Shown here: positions 33,354-41,194 of the stretch, piece after piece
Layout of the letters: every line of letters begins with the position of its first letter
Numbering within the stretch: position 1 is the first letter of the stretch
From: Gammaproteobacteria bacterium
GTDB taxonomy: Bacteria > Pseudomonadota > Gammaproteobacteria > Pseudomonadales > Azotimanducaceae
Assembly (NCBI GenBank): GCA_009840305.1
Contig: VXNY01000028.1
Coordinates: forward strand, 124,001 to 188,000
Length of the DNA: 64,000 nt
Direction of reading: 5' to 3'
Notes under the pieces: generated by a model
The model's input: only the letters and a program-made list of their open reading frames with translations
What the model was told of the DNA's origin: nothing
Databases searched by the model: none
Made by a program: the position numbers and the translations under genes

Positions 33354-34137
33354 CCATGCGCGCTATAAGTAGACCTACCTCAAATAAGACCCAAGCTGGA
33401 AGCGCTAGTAATATCTGGGAGATGACGTCGGGTGGAGTTAGAAACATTCCCACCACAAAGCACCCTACGATGATGTAGGGTCGCGCTTTGGACAACGTTT
33501 TTGCTTGAACCAGCCCTGTTACAACAAGCAAAAATATGACGATCGGTACCTCAAATACGACTCCGAACGCGAAAAATATTTTTAGCATGAAAGATAGGTA
33601 ATAATTTATGTCTGGCTGGTACACCACATTTGCTGGCGTGGTGTACACAAAGAAACTAAACACCAACGGAAGCACCAAAAAATACGCTACAACAATCCCA
33701 GCGTAGAACAATAGAACACTTGACGCGAACAAAGGTATCGCAAACTTTTTCTCGCGCAAGTACAAACCGGGCGCAATAAATTTCCATAGCTGGTGTAGCA
33801 CGTAAGGCATGCCCGTAAATAGGGCAAGGTAGAGTGCGAACTTTATCGGTACCAGAAAAGGAGATGCAGGTTGCACCGCGATCATTTTTTGCGCATCACC
33901 TTCGTCTTCTTGAGCGTCGTTGTCCATGAGTGCTTCTACCAAGGGTTCCGCGGCAAATTCCCAAATTTGATTACTAAAAATCAGATATGGAATACAAAGA
34001 ATTCCGACGACGAGCACTGAGCGCAGCACACATCCTCGAAACGCTATTAAATGAGCAAGAAGCGGTTGTTCGTTTTGGTCGACTCGGTCATCATGCTTTT
34101 TTTCCCGGTCTGCCTTGCGGTCAGCTGAGGACTTCAT
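33331..34137 (-). CDS. tatC: Sec-independent protein translocase TatC
   Basis: Six-helix membrane subunit that, with TatB, recognises twin-arginine signal peptides. The family markers are LLAHLIAFRGCVLRSV, the FxxPFxxxxK-like stretch AVQPASPFLVPIKFALYLAL, FIAPGLYLREK and VPIVIFLLVVTGLV. An N-terminal charged extension of about 25 residues (KADREKKHDDRVDQNEQ) precedes the first helix. It overlaps tatB by 4 nt (ATGA). The gene order tatA-tatB-tatC behind the ubi genes is conserved. Confidence 0.96.
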   Translation of the reverse strand: MKSSADRKADREKKHDDRVDQNEQPLLAHLIAFRGCVLRSVLVVGILCIPYLIFSNQIWEFAAEPLVEALMDNDAQEDEGDAQKMIAVQPASPFLVPIKFALYLALFTGMPYVLHQLWKFIAPGLYLREKKFAIPLFASSVLLFYAGIVVAYFLVLPLVFSFFVYTTPANVVYQPDINYYLSFMLKIFFAFGVVFEVPIVIFLLVVTGLVQAKTLSKARPYIIVGCFVVGMFLTPPDVISQILLALPAWVLFEVGLLIARMVKKKKSE

Positions 34138-34478
34138 CCAACGGAATTAGACTTGCTAGGTCTGAACACGTCGCTGGTCTCGTCTGAGACGGCGGAGTTT
34201 GCTGCTTGAATTGCCGAATCTGTTTCATTGAGAATAGAGTTAGTCTCGCTTTCCAGAGACTTCATCTCTGCCATGATCTTCTCGTTGTGCAACTGTTGAC
34301 GAATCTCGTCCATACCCACCTCACGCTCGAATTCCAGTTTAAAGTTTTGATAGGTGCGGCGAATTCGTCCAAACCACAATCCAAGGGTTCGGGCAAGTTC
34401 AGGCAATTTAGTGGGGCCGAGGATGACGAGAGCCGCGAGCATGACGACGAGAATCTCATATCCTCCGAAACTGGGCAT
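34134..34478 (-). CDS. tatB: Sec-independent protein translocase TatB
   Basis: A 114-residue protein with the short N-terminal membrane helix and Glu (MPSFGGYEILVVMLAALVIL), the GP hinge (LGPTKLPELARTLG) and the amphipathic helix (LWFGRIRRTYQNFKLEFERE), then a long charged region. TatB forms the receptor with TatC. The 3-nt gap to tatA and overlap with tatC indicate one operon. Confidence 0.95.
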   Translation of the reverse strand: MPSFGGYEILVVMLAALVILGPTKLPELARTLGLWFGRIRRTYQNFKLEFEREVGMDEIRQQLHNEKIMAEMKSLESETNSILNETDSAIQAANSAVSDETSDVFRPSKSNSVG

Positions 34479-34481
34479 TAG

Positions 34482-34691
34482 TTAAGATTTGGAGTCTGTT
34501 TCTTTTTGGTCAGTTTCCGATAAGGACTCTTCGTTTGATCCCTTGGTATCGTCTTTTACGGCATTACGAAAGCCTTTGATAAAGCCACCAAGATCGGAGC
34601 CTAAATTTCTAATATTTTTTGATCCGAATATGAGAAAGACAATTAAGATGACGGCAAGTAATATGAAGAGCTGCCAGATGCTAGGACTCAT
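34482..34691 (-). CDS. tatA: Sec-independent protein translocase TatA
   Basis: A 69-residue pore-forming subunit: [20 protein letters not shown] membrane helix, [20 protein letters not shown] hinge and amphipathic helix, and an acidic, Ser-rich tail. The FGxxxxxxLGxxxGxxxKxFK pattern is clear. First of the tatABC genes. 262 nt without a recognised gene separate it from ubiB upstream, so a tat promoter probably lies there. Confidence 0.94.
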   Translation of the reverse strand: MSPSIWQLFILLAVILIVFLIFGSKNIRNLGSDLGGFIKGFRNAVKDDTKGSNEESLSETDQKETDSKS

Positions 34692-34953
34692 AATTTCCTC
34701 AAAAAGGGTGAATAATCATATGATACGAATTTTGGAGTTCTCAAATACGTATTCGTACTCGAGTGCAATTACGTTGTTACGAACTACTCTATTGCGGGAC
34801 TCCAAAATTTGCATGACGCTGCTTTGTCCATGCCGAGAGGTGAAATCGCCGTTCCTTAACAATCTGTGTCCATAAATACCTCGGCGCAACACTTTAGGTC
34901 GGTTTAATTACGTCGAGTCATTCAGATAGACTTTCAGGTTCGGCAATGCTTGT

Positions 34954-36588
34954 TTATCGACTCAGTAGAAAGATGAGACCACAAATCCCAATTACCGCTA
35001 GCAACGTCGAAGTAAAAAAAGAGTTGGGGGGTGCACGCGTAATGTTCCAAGCGATCACAGTGCCCCCGAGTAACAGGACTCCAACAAACCGTCGCGCGAA
35101 GCTCGCTCGTTTGGCTCGTTGTAGGTTAGTGTTTAGTTCATTGATCCGTTGATGTTGGTAGGCGGCTTTGTAGTTTAATTTCGTAATCGTCCGTCGAGCA
35201 GTTGCGAGTAGCTCGGGTAGAAACGGCAATTCGAGCATGATTTCTGGTGCATGGTCGAGCGTTGCCTGAATTGTCTTCAAGGGACCATACTTTGTTTGCA
35301 TCCATCGTTCCATGAACGGCTTCGCGGTGGACCATAGGTCCAAGTTGGGATCTAATTGCCGACCCAAACCTTCAACCTGCAAAAGAGTTTTTTGCAGTAA
35401 CACTAACTGGGGCCGCACTTCCATTTCAAATTGTCGCGCCGCTGTAAATAGATTCAGCAAAAACTGTCCAAAAGAAATTTCTGACAATGGCTTTTCGAAA
35501 AAGGGCTCCAACAGTTCTTGAATTAGTTCCTCGAACTCTCCAATCTTTGACTCATCTGGAACCCAACCGCTTTCGACGTGTAGGCGCGCGATTTCTCCGT
35601 AGTCTCTATTGAAGAACGCAATAATATTGCGAGCAATAAAAGTTTGATCTTCCGTGGATAGAGTTCCAAAAAGCGCACAGTCAACGGCTATATACGACGG
35701 TTTCTTTGGATTGGTTACATCAACAAAGATGTTTCCAGGATGCATGTCTGCATGGAAGAAATTGTGGTCGAAGACTTGTGTGAAAAAGGTCTCAACTCCG
35801 CGCTTCGCAAGCAACTTGACGTCCACATCCAATGCGTTTAAAGTGTCCAATTCTGAAACCGGAATACCACGAATTCGTTCCAATACTAGGATGTTCTTGG
35901 TAGTGACGTGAGTGTATACTCGTGGAGCGTACAGTAACTCTGAACTCGCGAAATTTGTCCGTAATCTTGTTGTGTTCTGACCTTCTTGAGTTAAATCCAA
36001 CTCAGCAAGGATAGCAGCTTCGTAGTCGGTAACGACTTCGATCATATGGAGTCGGCGCGCTATCCCGGACACTCGTTCCAAGAATTTTGCGACCCCCTTT
36101 ATCATTCGCATGTCCCGATGGATAGCGTCTTCGGCATCGGGTCGAATAACCTTAACAACGACTTCAGATCCGTCCAATAGAATAGCCGCATGCACTTGTG
36201 CTAAAGAAGCCGATGCTAGTGGTTCTTGTTCAAACGATGTGAAGAGTTCTGCAAGAGGTGCGCCTAACTCTTGCTCTACACGTTCTACGGCGATTTTGGA
36301 GTCAAAGGGCGGTACTCGTGCCTGTAATGTAGCCAGTTCGTCCGCAAACTCGTCAGGTAATAGGTCTCGTCTAGTCGAAAGCGTCTGACCAAACTTCACA
36401 TAAATCGGGCCGAGATGAATAAGCGCTTGCTTGAGCCGAGTAGCAGAGCTTGATTTAGGTTTCGGAAGATAGGTCGCCGGGAGAAACCACCGCAACCAAT
36501 GGTCTGCGACGAAGTCAGATAATATCGTGTCTAAACGATATCGTAATCCGGCATAAAGTACCCGAAAAACTGGGCGGATGGGGATCAA
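34954..36588 (-). CDS. ubiB: Ubiquinone biosynthesis atypical kinase UbiB
   Basis: Membrane-anchored kinase-like ATPase (UbiB/ADCK group) needed for ubiquinone synthesis. The KxGQ motif YVKFGQTLSTRRDLLP, the Ala-rich nucleotide loop (ASASLAQVHAA), the invariant Lys in VVVKVIRP, the ExD motif (AELDLTQEGQN) and FHADMHPGNIF are all present. The DFG equivalent reads VDCALFGTL, with Cys where Asp-Phe/Gly is usual. Two C-terminal membrane helices (about 500-543) are expected for this family. Its start overlaps ubiJ by 4 nt. Confidence 0.95.
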   Translation of the reverse strand: MIPIRPVFRVLYAGLRYRLDTILSDFVADHWLRWFLPATYLPKPKSSSATRLKQALIHLGPIYVKFGQTLSTRRDLLPDEFADELATLQARVPPFDSKIAVERVEQELGAPLAELFTSFEQEPLASASLAQVHAAILLDGSEVVVKVIRPDAEDAIHRDMRMIKGVAKFLERVSGIARRLHMIEVVTDYEAAILAELDLTQEGQNTTRLRTNFASSELLYAPRVYTHVTTKNILVLERIRGIPVSELDTLNALDVDVKLLAKRGVETFFTQVFDHNFFHADMHPGNIFVDVTNPKKPSYIAVDCALFGTLSTEDQTFIARNIIAFFNRDYGEIARLHVESGWVPDESKIGEFEELIQELLEPFFEKPLSEISFGQFLLNLFTAARQFEMEVRPQLVLLQKTLLQVEGLGRQLDPNLDLWSTAKPFMERWMQTKYGPLKTIQATLDHAPEIMLELPFLPELLATARRTITKLNYKAAYQHQRINELNTNLQRAKRASFARRFVGVLLLGGTVIAWNITRAPPNSFFTSTLLAVIGICGLIFLLSR

Positions 36589-37118
36589 GGTTTACCAAGT
36601 GTCTTCACATAGTCTTCAAGACTGTTGAAAGCCTTTTGTAGATCTTGTAACTGCAATTCAAGCTCTTCAATTCTTGCTTGGTCCCGACGATTTGTGGTAA
36701 GTTCACTCGCTAAACCTTCGATCGCAGATTTTGTTGCGGCGACTCCGTACTCAGCAGTAGCACGCAACGTGTCGGCCATAGAGTCCACGTTGAAACTAGG
36801 TCGAAAGATGTGCTTTAACGACTCTAACTTAGTTTCATCGCCCTCCAGCTCGACATCGCTAACGCTACCGGTTAGCAACGTTTTCCCTACGGCGACAACG
36901 GTGCCTGTGATGGTCAGTTGAGGTACTTCGTCGGTATAGCTCGCAACCTTCGCAGTCCCATCTTGAAACAGTACATAGAGAGGACGATTTTCTACATTGA
37001 TTTTGACTAGCGTACCGTCCAATTCCTGCGCAACCGCGCGTGCTTGTGGATCAAGTGCGAGTCGCGCTTTTATCGATGCTTCTAAAGCGTTCGAAGTAGT
37101 AGATTCGATGATGGTCAT
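36585..37118 (-). CDS. ubiJ: Ubiquinone biosynthesis accessory factor UbiJ
   Basis: SCP2-type lipid-binding protein of the soluble Ubi complex. The N-terminal half holds an SCP2-like fold (LVKINVENRPLYVLFQDGTA, LTITGTVVAVGKTLL, VELEGDETKLESL). The C-terminal part ends in a coiled coil (ELELQLQDLQKAFNSLEDYV). Position between ubiE and ubiB with 4-nt overlaps on both sides is the conserved gammaproteobacterial arrangement and settles the identity. Confidence 0.92.
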   Translation of the reverse strand: MTIIESTTSNALEASIKARLALDPQARAVAQELDGTLVKINVENRPLYVLFQDGTAKVASYTDEVPQLTITGTVVAVGKTLLTGSVSDVELEGDETKLESLKHIFRPSFNVDSMADTLRATAEYGVAATKSAIEGLASELTTNRRDQARIEELELQLQDLQKAFNSLEDYVKTLGKP

Positions 37119-37807
37119 TTAATTCCTCTGTGAATAGTGACAATTCCACCTAAAAGGCTGTGGTGCACACAAGCTCGAAAGCCCGCGGATTCCAAAAACA
37201 TATCCATAGCCTGAGCTGTTGGATGACGGTCGATCGACTCAACTAAATACCGATAGGGATGAGAATCCCCGACTACTAATTGCCCAATGACCGGCCACGT
37301 TTGGCGGTATATGTTAAACAGGACACGAAGACTATCGATTTCTGGATGCGAAAATTCTAACACCGATAGACGTCCGCCCGCCCTCAAAACACGCCAGCAC
37401 TCAGCTAGAGCAACGTCCATATGACTCATGTTGCGGATACCGAAAGCTACAGTAACGCAGTCGTATGTTTCATTAGAGATAGGCATTGCTTCGGCGTTAG
37501 CAAGAACGTACTGTACGGACGCGAAACCCGCGTCGATCAGTCGATCGCGACCGCGGAGCAACATGTTTTCGTTGATGTCGAGGATTGTAATACTACCGCT
37601 TGGACCAACTACAGGCGCGAGTAACAGCGAAATATCGGCTGTACCACCGGCAACGTCTAACACTCGACTCCCAGGGTGTACACCAGTTGATTCCCGAAAG
37701 ATTCCCTTTAAGAAAAGATGCGTTCCCAGGGACATGATGTCATTCATCAAATCGTAGCGTGGTGAAACTGCATCAAAGACTTCTTTGACTAACTCATTTT
37801 TTTCCAT
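37115..37807 (-). CDS. ubiE: Ubiquinone/menaquinone methyltransferase UbiE
   Basis: SAM-dependent C-methyltransferase of quinone synthesis. The family signature VFDAVSPRYDLMNDIMSLGTH opens the protein; motif I is VLDVAGGTADISLLL, followed by VAFGIRNMSHMD and LSVLEFSHPE. The 230-residue length is normal. First gene of the ubiE-ubiJ-ubiB run, 16 nt after the DUF971 gene. Confidence 0.96.
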   Translation of the reverse strand: MEKNELVKEVFDAVSPRYDLMNDIMSLGTHLFLKGIFRESTGVHPGSRVLDVAGGTADISLLLAPVVGPSGSITILDINENMLLRGRDRLIDAGFASVQYVLANAEAMPISNETYDCVTVAFGIRNMSHMDVALAECWRVLRAGGRLSVLEFSHPEIDSLRVLFNIYRQTWPVIGQLVVGDSHPYRYLVESIDRHPTAQAMDMFLESAGFRACVHHSLLGGIVTIHRGIK

Positions 37808-37823
37808 ACTGACTGGATGTGGT

Positions 37824-38207
37824 TTATGTCGGTGGGGACCAAGAACCTAGAGGTATGGTCGATAGGCGTGAAGAGTTCGTAGCTGCTAGTTCCGAGAGAT
37901 ATTGATTCCAATTAGAAGAAAAATTTTCACTAAGTTCGCGTAAATACGACCAAGAATAGATTCCACTGTCATGACCATCGGAAAACACAATGCGTATCGC
38001 ATAGTTTCCTATTGGTTCAATTGAATTGATCGCAACATCTTTCTTACCAGTCTGAAGTACACGTTGGTCCGTTGAATGTCCTCGTACCTCAGCTGAAGGC
38101 GAAAACACGCGGAGATACTCGGCTGATAACACGATAGACTCAGTATCTTCGTACCAAATCTCAAGCTCACGGGATTTTGAGTGATAGGTGATCGATTTTG
38201 GGTTCAC
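37824..38207 (-). CDS. DUF971 (GBBH-like N-terminal) domain protein
   Basis: A 127-residue protein with the DUF971 pattern: ITYHSKSRELEIWYEDTES, LSAEYLRVFSPSAEVRGH and IRIVFSDGHDSGIYSWSYLR. The domain also forms the N-terminus of gamma-butyrobetaine hydroxylase. In many proteobacteria the stand-alone gene sits between hslU and ubiE, as here. Its role is not established; in other proteins the domain can bind metal or help with iron-sulfur assembly. Confidence 0.88.
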   Translation of the reverse strand: MNPKSITYHSKSRELEIWYEDTESIVLSAEYLRVFSPSAEVRGHSTDQRVLQTGKKDVAINSIEPIGNYAIRIVFSDGHDSGIYSWSYLRELSENFSSNWNQYLSELAATNSSRLSTIPLGSWSPPT

Positions 38208-38227
38208 GAAACTTACGGTGAACGATG

Positions 38228-39568
38228 TTAGAGAATGTACCGCGATAAGTCTTGGTTTTTCACGAGAGCATTGAGCTGCATATCTACGTAGGTCGCATCG
38301 ACATGGAGTGACTGTTGAGTGTCCCCGCCACTATATGAGATCTCTTCCATCAGACGTTCTAGAATTGTGTGCAATCTTCGAGCACCGATGTTTTCTGTAT
38401 TCTCGTTCACCTCGCAGGCGATTTCAGCAATTCTTTCGATCGCATCATCAGAGAAAGTGAGAGAGACGCCATCAACGGCGAGTAATTCTCGGTACTGTTC
38501 CGTCAGTGAAGCTTTTGGCTCTACAAGAATACGTTGGAACTCTTCAGCGCTTAGCGCGCTTAATTCGACTCGGATCGGTAGTCTTCCCTGTAATTCTGGG
38601 ATTAGGTCGGACGGCTTAGCTAAATGAAACGCACCAGATGCGATAAACAGGATATGATCCGTGCGTACCATTCCGTAGCGGGTTGATACGGTACATCCTT
38701 CAATGAGCGGTAACAGGTCGCGCTGCACTCCTTCTCGGGAGACGTCGACACCATGGTCGGTGCGTTTTGCGACCTTATCTAATTCGTCGAGGAAGACGAT
38801 ACCTGTTTGTTCAACGCTCGTCACCGCTTGAGACTTTAGTTCATCTTCGTTCAGCAGTTTACTTGCTTCCTCGTTTTCTAGGCGTTTTCGGGCATGTACT
38901 ACTTTCAACTTGGATTTCTTCTTGCGACCTGAGGAAACTTGTTGAAACATGTCCTTTAGATTGGAAGCCATGTCTTCCATGCCTGGAGGAGCGAGGAAAT
39001 CCATTCCAAGTGGCATGTCGGATGCAGTTGTTTCAACTTCAATCTCTTGGTCATCGAGTTTGCCGGATCGAAGGTTTTTCCGCATCTCATCCTTCCAATT
39101 GGCTATTTCTAAGCTCCCCGTCCCAGTCTGCGTGTACCCGTAATTACTACTCGGCGACATAGTCAGTGCTGTCAATATTTTTTCTTCAGCAGAGCGCGCA
39201 GCAGGTTCGCGAACATTGTCTAACGCTTGTTCGCGCAACATTTTGTACGAAGCGTCAATTAGATCCCGAACGATAGATTCGACATCTCGACCGACGTACC
39301 CGACTTCAGTAAATTTGGTGGCTTCGACTTTTATAAATGGTGCGTTCGCCAGACGTGCCAATCGTCGAGCGATTTCCGTTTTCCCAACTCCCGTTGGGCC
39401 TATCATCAAGATGTTCTTCGGCGTGACTTCCTCACGCAACTTTTCGGGTAATTGCATGCGACGCCAGCGATTACGCAATGCGACTGCGACCGCGCGTTTT
39501 GCTTGATCTTGGCCGATGATGTGTTTGTTTAATTCGTGAACTATTTCACGAGGTGTCATCACGGTCAT
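38228..39568 (-). CDS. hslU: HslU ATPase of the HslUV protease
   Basis: AAA+ unfoldase that feeds substrates to Hsl[21 protein letters not shown], Walker [18 protein letters not shown], the pore loop [12 protein letters not shown] and Walker [13 protein letters not shown] are present, as is the insertion (I) domain (about 110-240). It ends in the typical hydrophobic tail DLSRYIL that docks into HslV. The ATG at 39568 lies 2 nt after the hslV stop. Confidence 0.97.
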   Translation of the reverse strand: MTVMTPREIVHELNKHIIGQDQAKRAVAVALRNRWRRMQLPEKLREEVTPKNILMIGPTGVGKTEIARRLARLANAPFIKVEATKFTEVGYVGRDVESIVRDLIDASYKMLREQALDNVREPAARSAEEKILTALTMSPSSNYGYTQTGTGSLEIANWKDEMRKNLRSGKLDDQEIEVETTASDMPLGMDFLAPPGMEDMASNLKDMFQQVSSGRKKKSKLKVVHARKRLENEEASKLLNEDELKSQAVTSVEQTGIVFLDELDKVAKRTDHGVDVSREGVQRDLLPLIEGCTVSTRYGMVRTDHILFIASGAFHLAKPSDLIPELQGRLPIRVELSALSAEEFQRILVEPKASLTEQYRELLAVDGVSLTFSDDAIERIAEIACEVNENTENIGARRLHTILERLMEEISYSGGDTQQSLHVDATYVDMQLNALVKNQDLSRYIL

Positions 39569-39570
39569 TG

Positions 39571-40104
39571 TTACAGAAGTTCGATTGTCAAACTATGGTT
39601 GGTATAAACACAGATGTCTGCAGCGATACTGAGTGCTTTTTGAACGATCTCCTTAGCATCTAGTTCCGTATTCTGAAGCATTGCCTTAGCCGCGGCTTGT
39701 GCGTAAGGACCACCGGAACCGATAGCGATGAGATCGTCGTCTGGTTCAATAACGTCGCCTGTTCCGCTGATGAGCAGGGAATTCTCTTTGTCTGCAACAA
39801 TTAGCAGTGCTTCAAGACGGCGTAACGCTCGATCAGCGCGCCAATCTTTTGCGAGTTCCACTGCAGATCGCGACAGATTACCTTGATATTTTTCCAGCAT
39901 ACCTTCAAATCGTTCAAAGAGCGTGAACGCATCGGCAGTACCACCAGCGAAACCTGCAATCACTGTGTCGTTATGCAACCGTCGAACTTTTACCGCGCCA
40001 CTCTTCATCACCGTATTCCCCAACGAGACTTGGCCGTCTCCTCCGATAACTACAACCGCGTTGCGGCGGACACAAAGTACGGTCGTTCCATGGATTGCTT
40101 TCAA
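39571..40104 (-). CDS. hslV: HslV peptidase of the HslUV protease
   Basis: Proteasome-like threonine peptidase. [19 protein letters not shown] with the N-terminal catalytic Thr, [37 protein letters not shown] and [18 protein letters not shown] are diagnostic. I place the start at TTG 40104, giving a six-residue propeptide (MKAIHG) before Thr, as in other HslV proteins. The frame is open to 40173, but that would overlap ftsN and give an unusual 29-residue leader. Processing after Gly is needed to free the Thr. Confidence 0.93.
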   Translation of the reverse strand: MKAIHGTTVLCVRRNAVVVIGGDGQVSLGNTVMKSGAVKVRRLHNDTVIAGFAGGTADAFTLFERFEGMLEKYQGNLSRSAVELAKDWRADRALRRLEALLIVADKENSLLISGTGDVIEPDDDLIAIGSGGPYAQAAAKAMLQNTELDAKEIVQKALSIAADICVYTNHSLTIELL

Positions 40105-40135
40105 TTGAGTGTTTCGCTTAAATGAGAGGTGTTTT

Positions 40136-40759
40136 CTAGGGTTGTTCCGATACTTCTCGCATCGGTACGACAAAAGTCGATACGTTTCGTTCTTTGAGGC
40201 GTTGAGAGTCTTCTTTGCTCTCTTGAACAGTCTCGTACGGACCGACTATGACGCGATACTGCACGTCTAAATTTTCGTCTGAAATCTCTGTCGTATACGC
40301 GTTGTAGCCTTCAAATAAGAGGGACGCACGGAACGAGTCTGCATGTTTCTTGTCCGTAAATGCTCCTGCTTGGAGAACATACCCGGTAATTGTGTCCGTG
40401 CTCTCCGCAGTGAGTTCAGGGTCCGGTGTCTCATCAATGTTCTCTTCTTGATTTGTCGGTGTAGAAGCAATGTCCTCGTCTGGCGGTTCTTTGTTTTCTG
40501 ACTGCGGTTCTTCTGGCTCCGAAAACGTACCGACTCGCGCTGGGTCGGTCTCTTCTAATCGTTGGGGAAATTCAAAAGTCGTGTTTGGAAAAGTCTTATC
40601 GACATCAGGAAACGTCTTGAGAAACTCTGTGTTTGGATCGAAGTTTCTCACTCCAAAGTAGTACACACAGGAAACCATGATAGCACCAAGAACAATACCA
40701 CTCAAGAATGGTGGTGCCCAGCTCGAATTCTGTTTTTTCTTTTCTTTTTGCTTTGCCAT
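40136..40759 (-). CDS. ftsN: Cell division protein FtsN-like, SPOR domain
   Basis: Bitopic inner-membrane protein: cytoplasmic Lys-rich start ([11 protein letters not shown]), one membrane helix (about 17-38), a long acidic periplasmic linker and a C-terminal SPOR domain (about 127-203; [40 protein letters not shown]) that binds denuded septal glycan. Position just before hslVU is conserved and supports FtsN over another SPOR protein. Confidence 0.88.
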   Translation of the reverse strand: MAKQKEKKKQNSSWAPPFLSGIVLGAIMVSCVYYFGVRNFDPNTEFLKTFPDVDKTFPNTTFEFPQRLEETDPARVGTFSEPEEPQSENKEPPDEDIASTPTNQEENIDETPDPELTAESTDTITGYVLQAGAFTDKKHADSFRASLLFEGYNAYTTEISDENLDVQYRVIVGPYETVQESKEDSQRLKERNVSTFVVPMREVSEQP

Positions 40760-41194
40760 GTTGATGGACTTACCCGATATTCATTAAAGTAGGTACGTTG
40801 TGCCAAATTACAAGTAACCTGCCGTAGAACAACCGTTCAATCGTCGTAGTCGTACACGAATTTGCGGAGACGACGTTTATACCTACCACGGATTAAGTTT
40901 ATCGTAGTTCACGGTAAATTCTGCACAGTGTTTAGTTCAGGCTGTCAATTGAATCGACATTGTTCTATTTGAACGGTTACTCGAACCCCTTCAAGCAAAT
41001 TGTTGTCGAAGGTTAAGGATTTCTGCACCTGCATACAAGCATGTCACGGTTCGACAGAGTCTGTATTTGATCGAAATCCGAAGATAATGTGAACACAAAG
41101 TAGTTCGTGTTAAAAAAACTTACAACTCACGCTCACTGTCTAATATTTTTGGAAAACACTTGCCAACATCCATGGGAAATCGAGCGATCACAAT
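40760..41194. other. Divergent non-coding gap of 435 nt between ftsN and the PBP1A gene
   Basis: No gene or RNA was recognised. It must hold promoters for ftsN (minus) and mrcA (plus). TAATAT at about 41141, 15-16 nt after TTACAA, is a candidate mrcA promoter. No palindrome longer than 6 bp was noticed. Confidence 0.35.

Noticed and set aside
39571-40173. Long N-terminal HslV extension starting at TTG 40173
   Set aside because: It overlaps ftsN and would put 29 residues before the catalytic Thr; TTG 40104 gives the normal short propeptide.
40975-40995. T-arm-like string near 40980 in the ftsN-mrcA gap
   Set aside because: Stem and loop sizes do not match a tRNA, and no cloverleaf fits around it.
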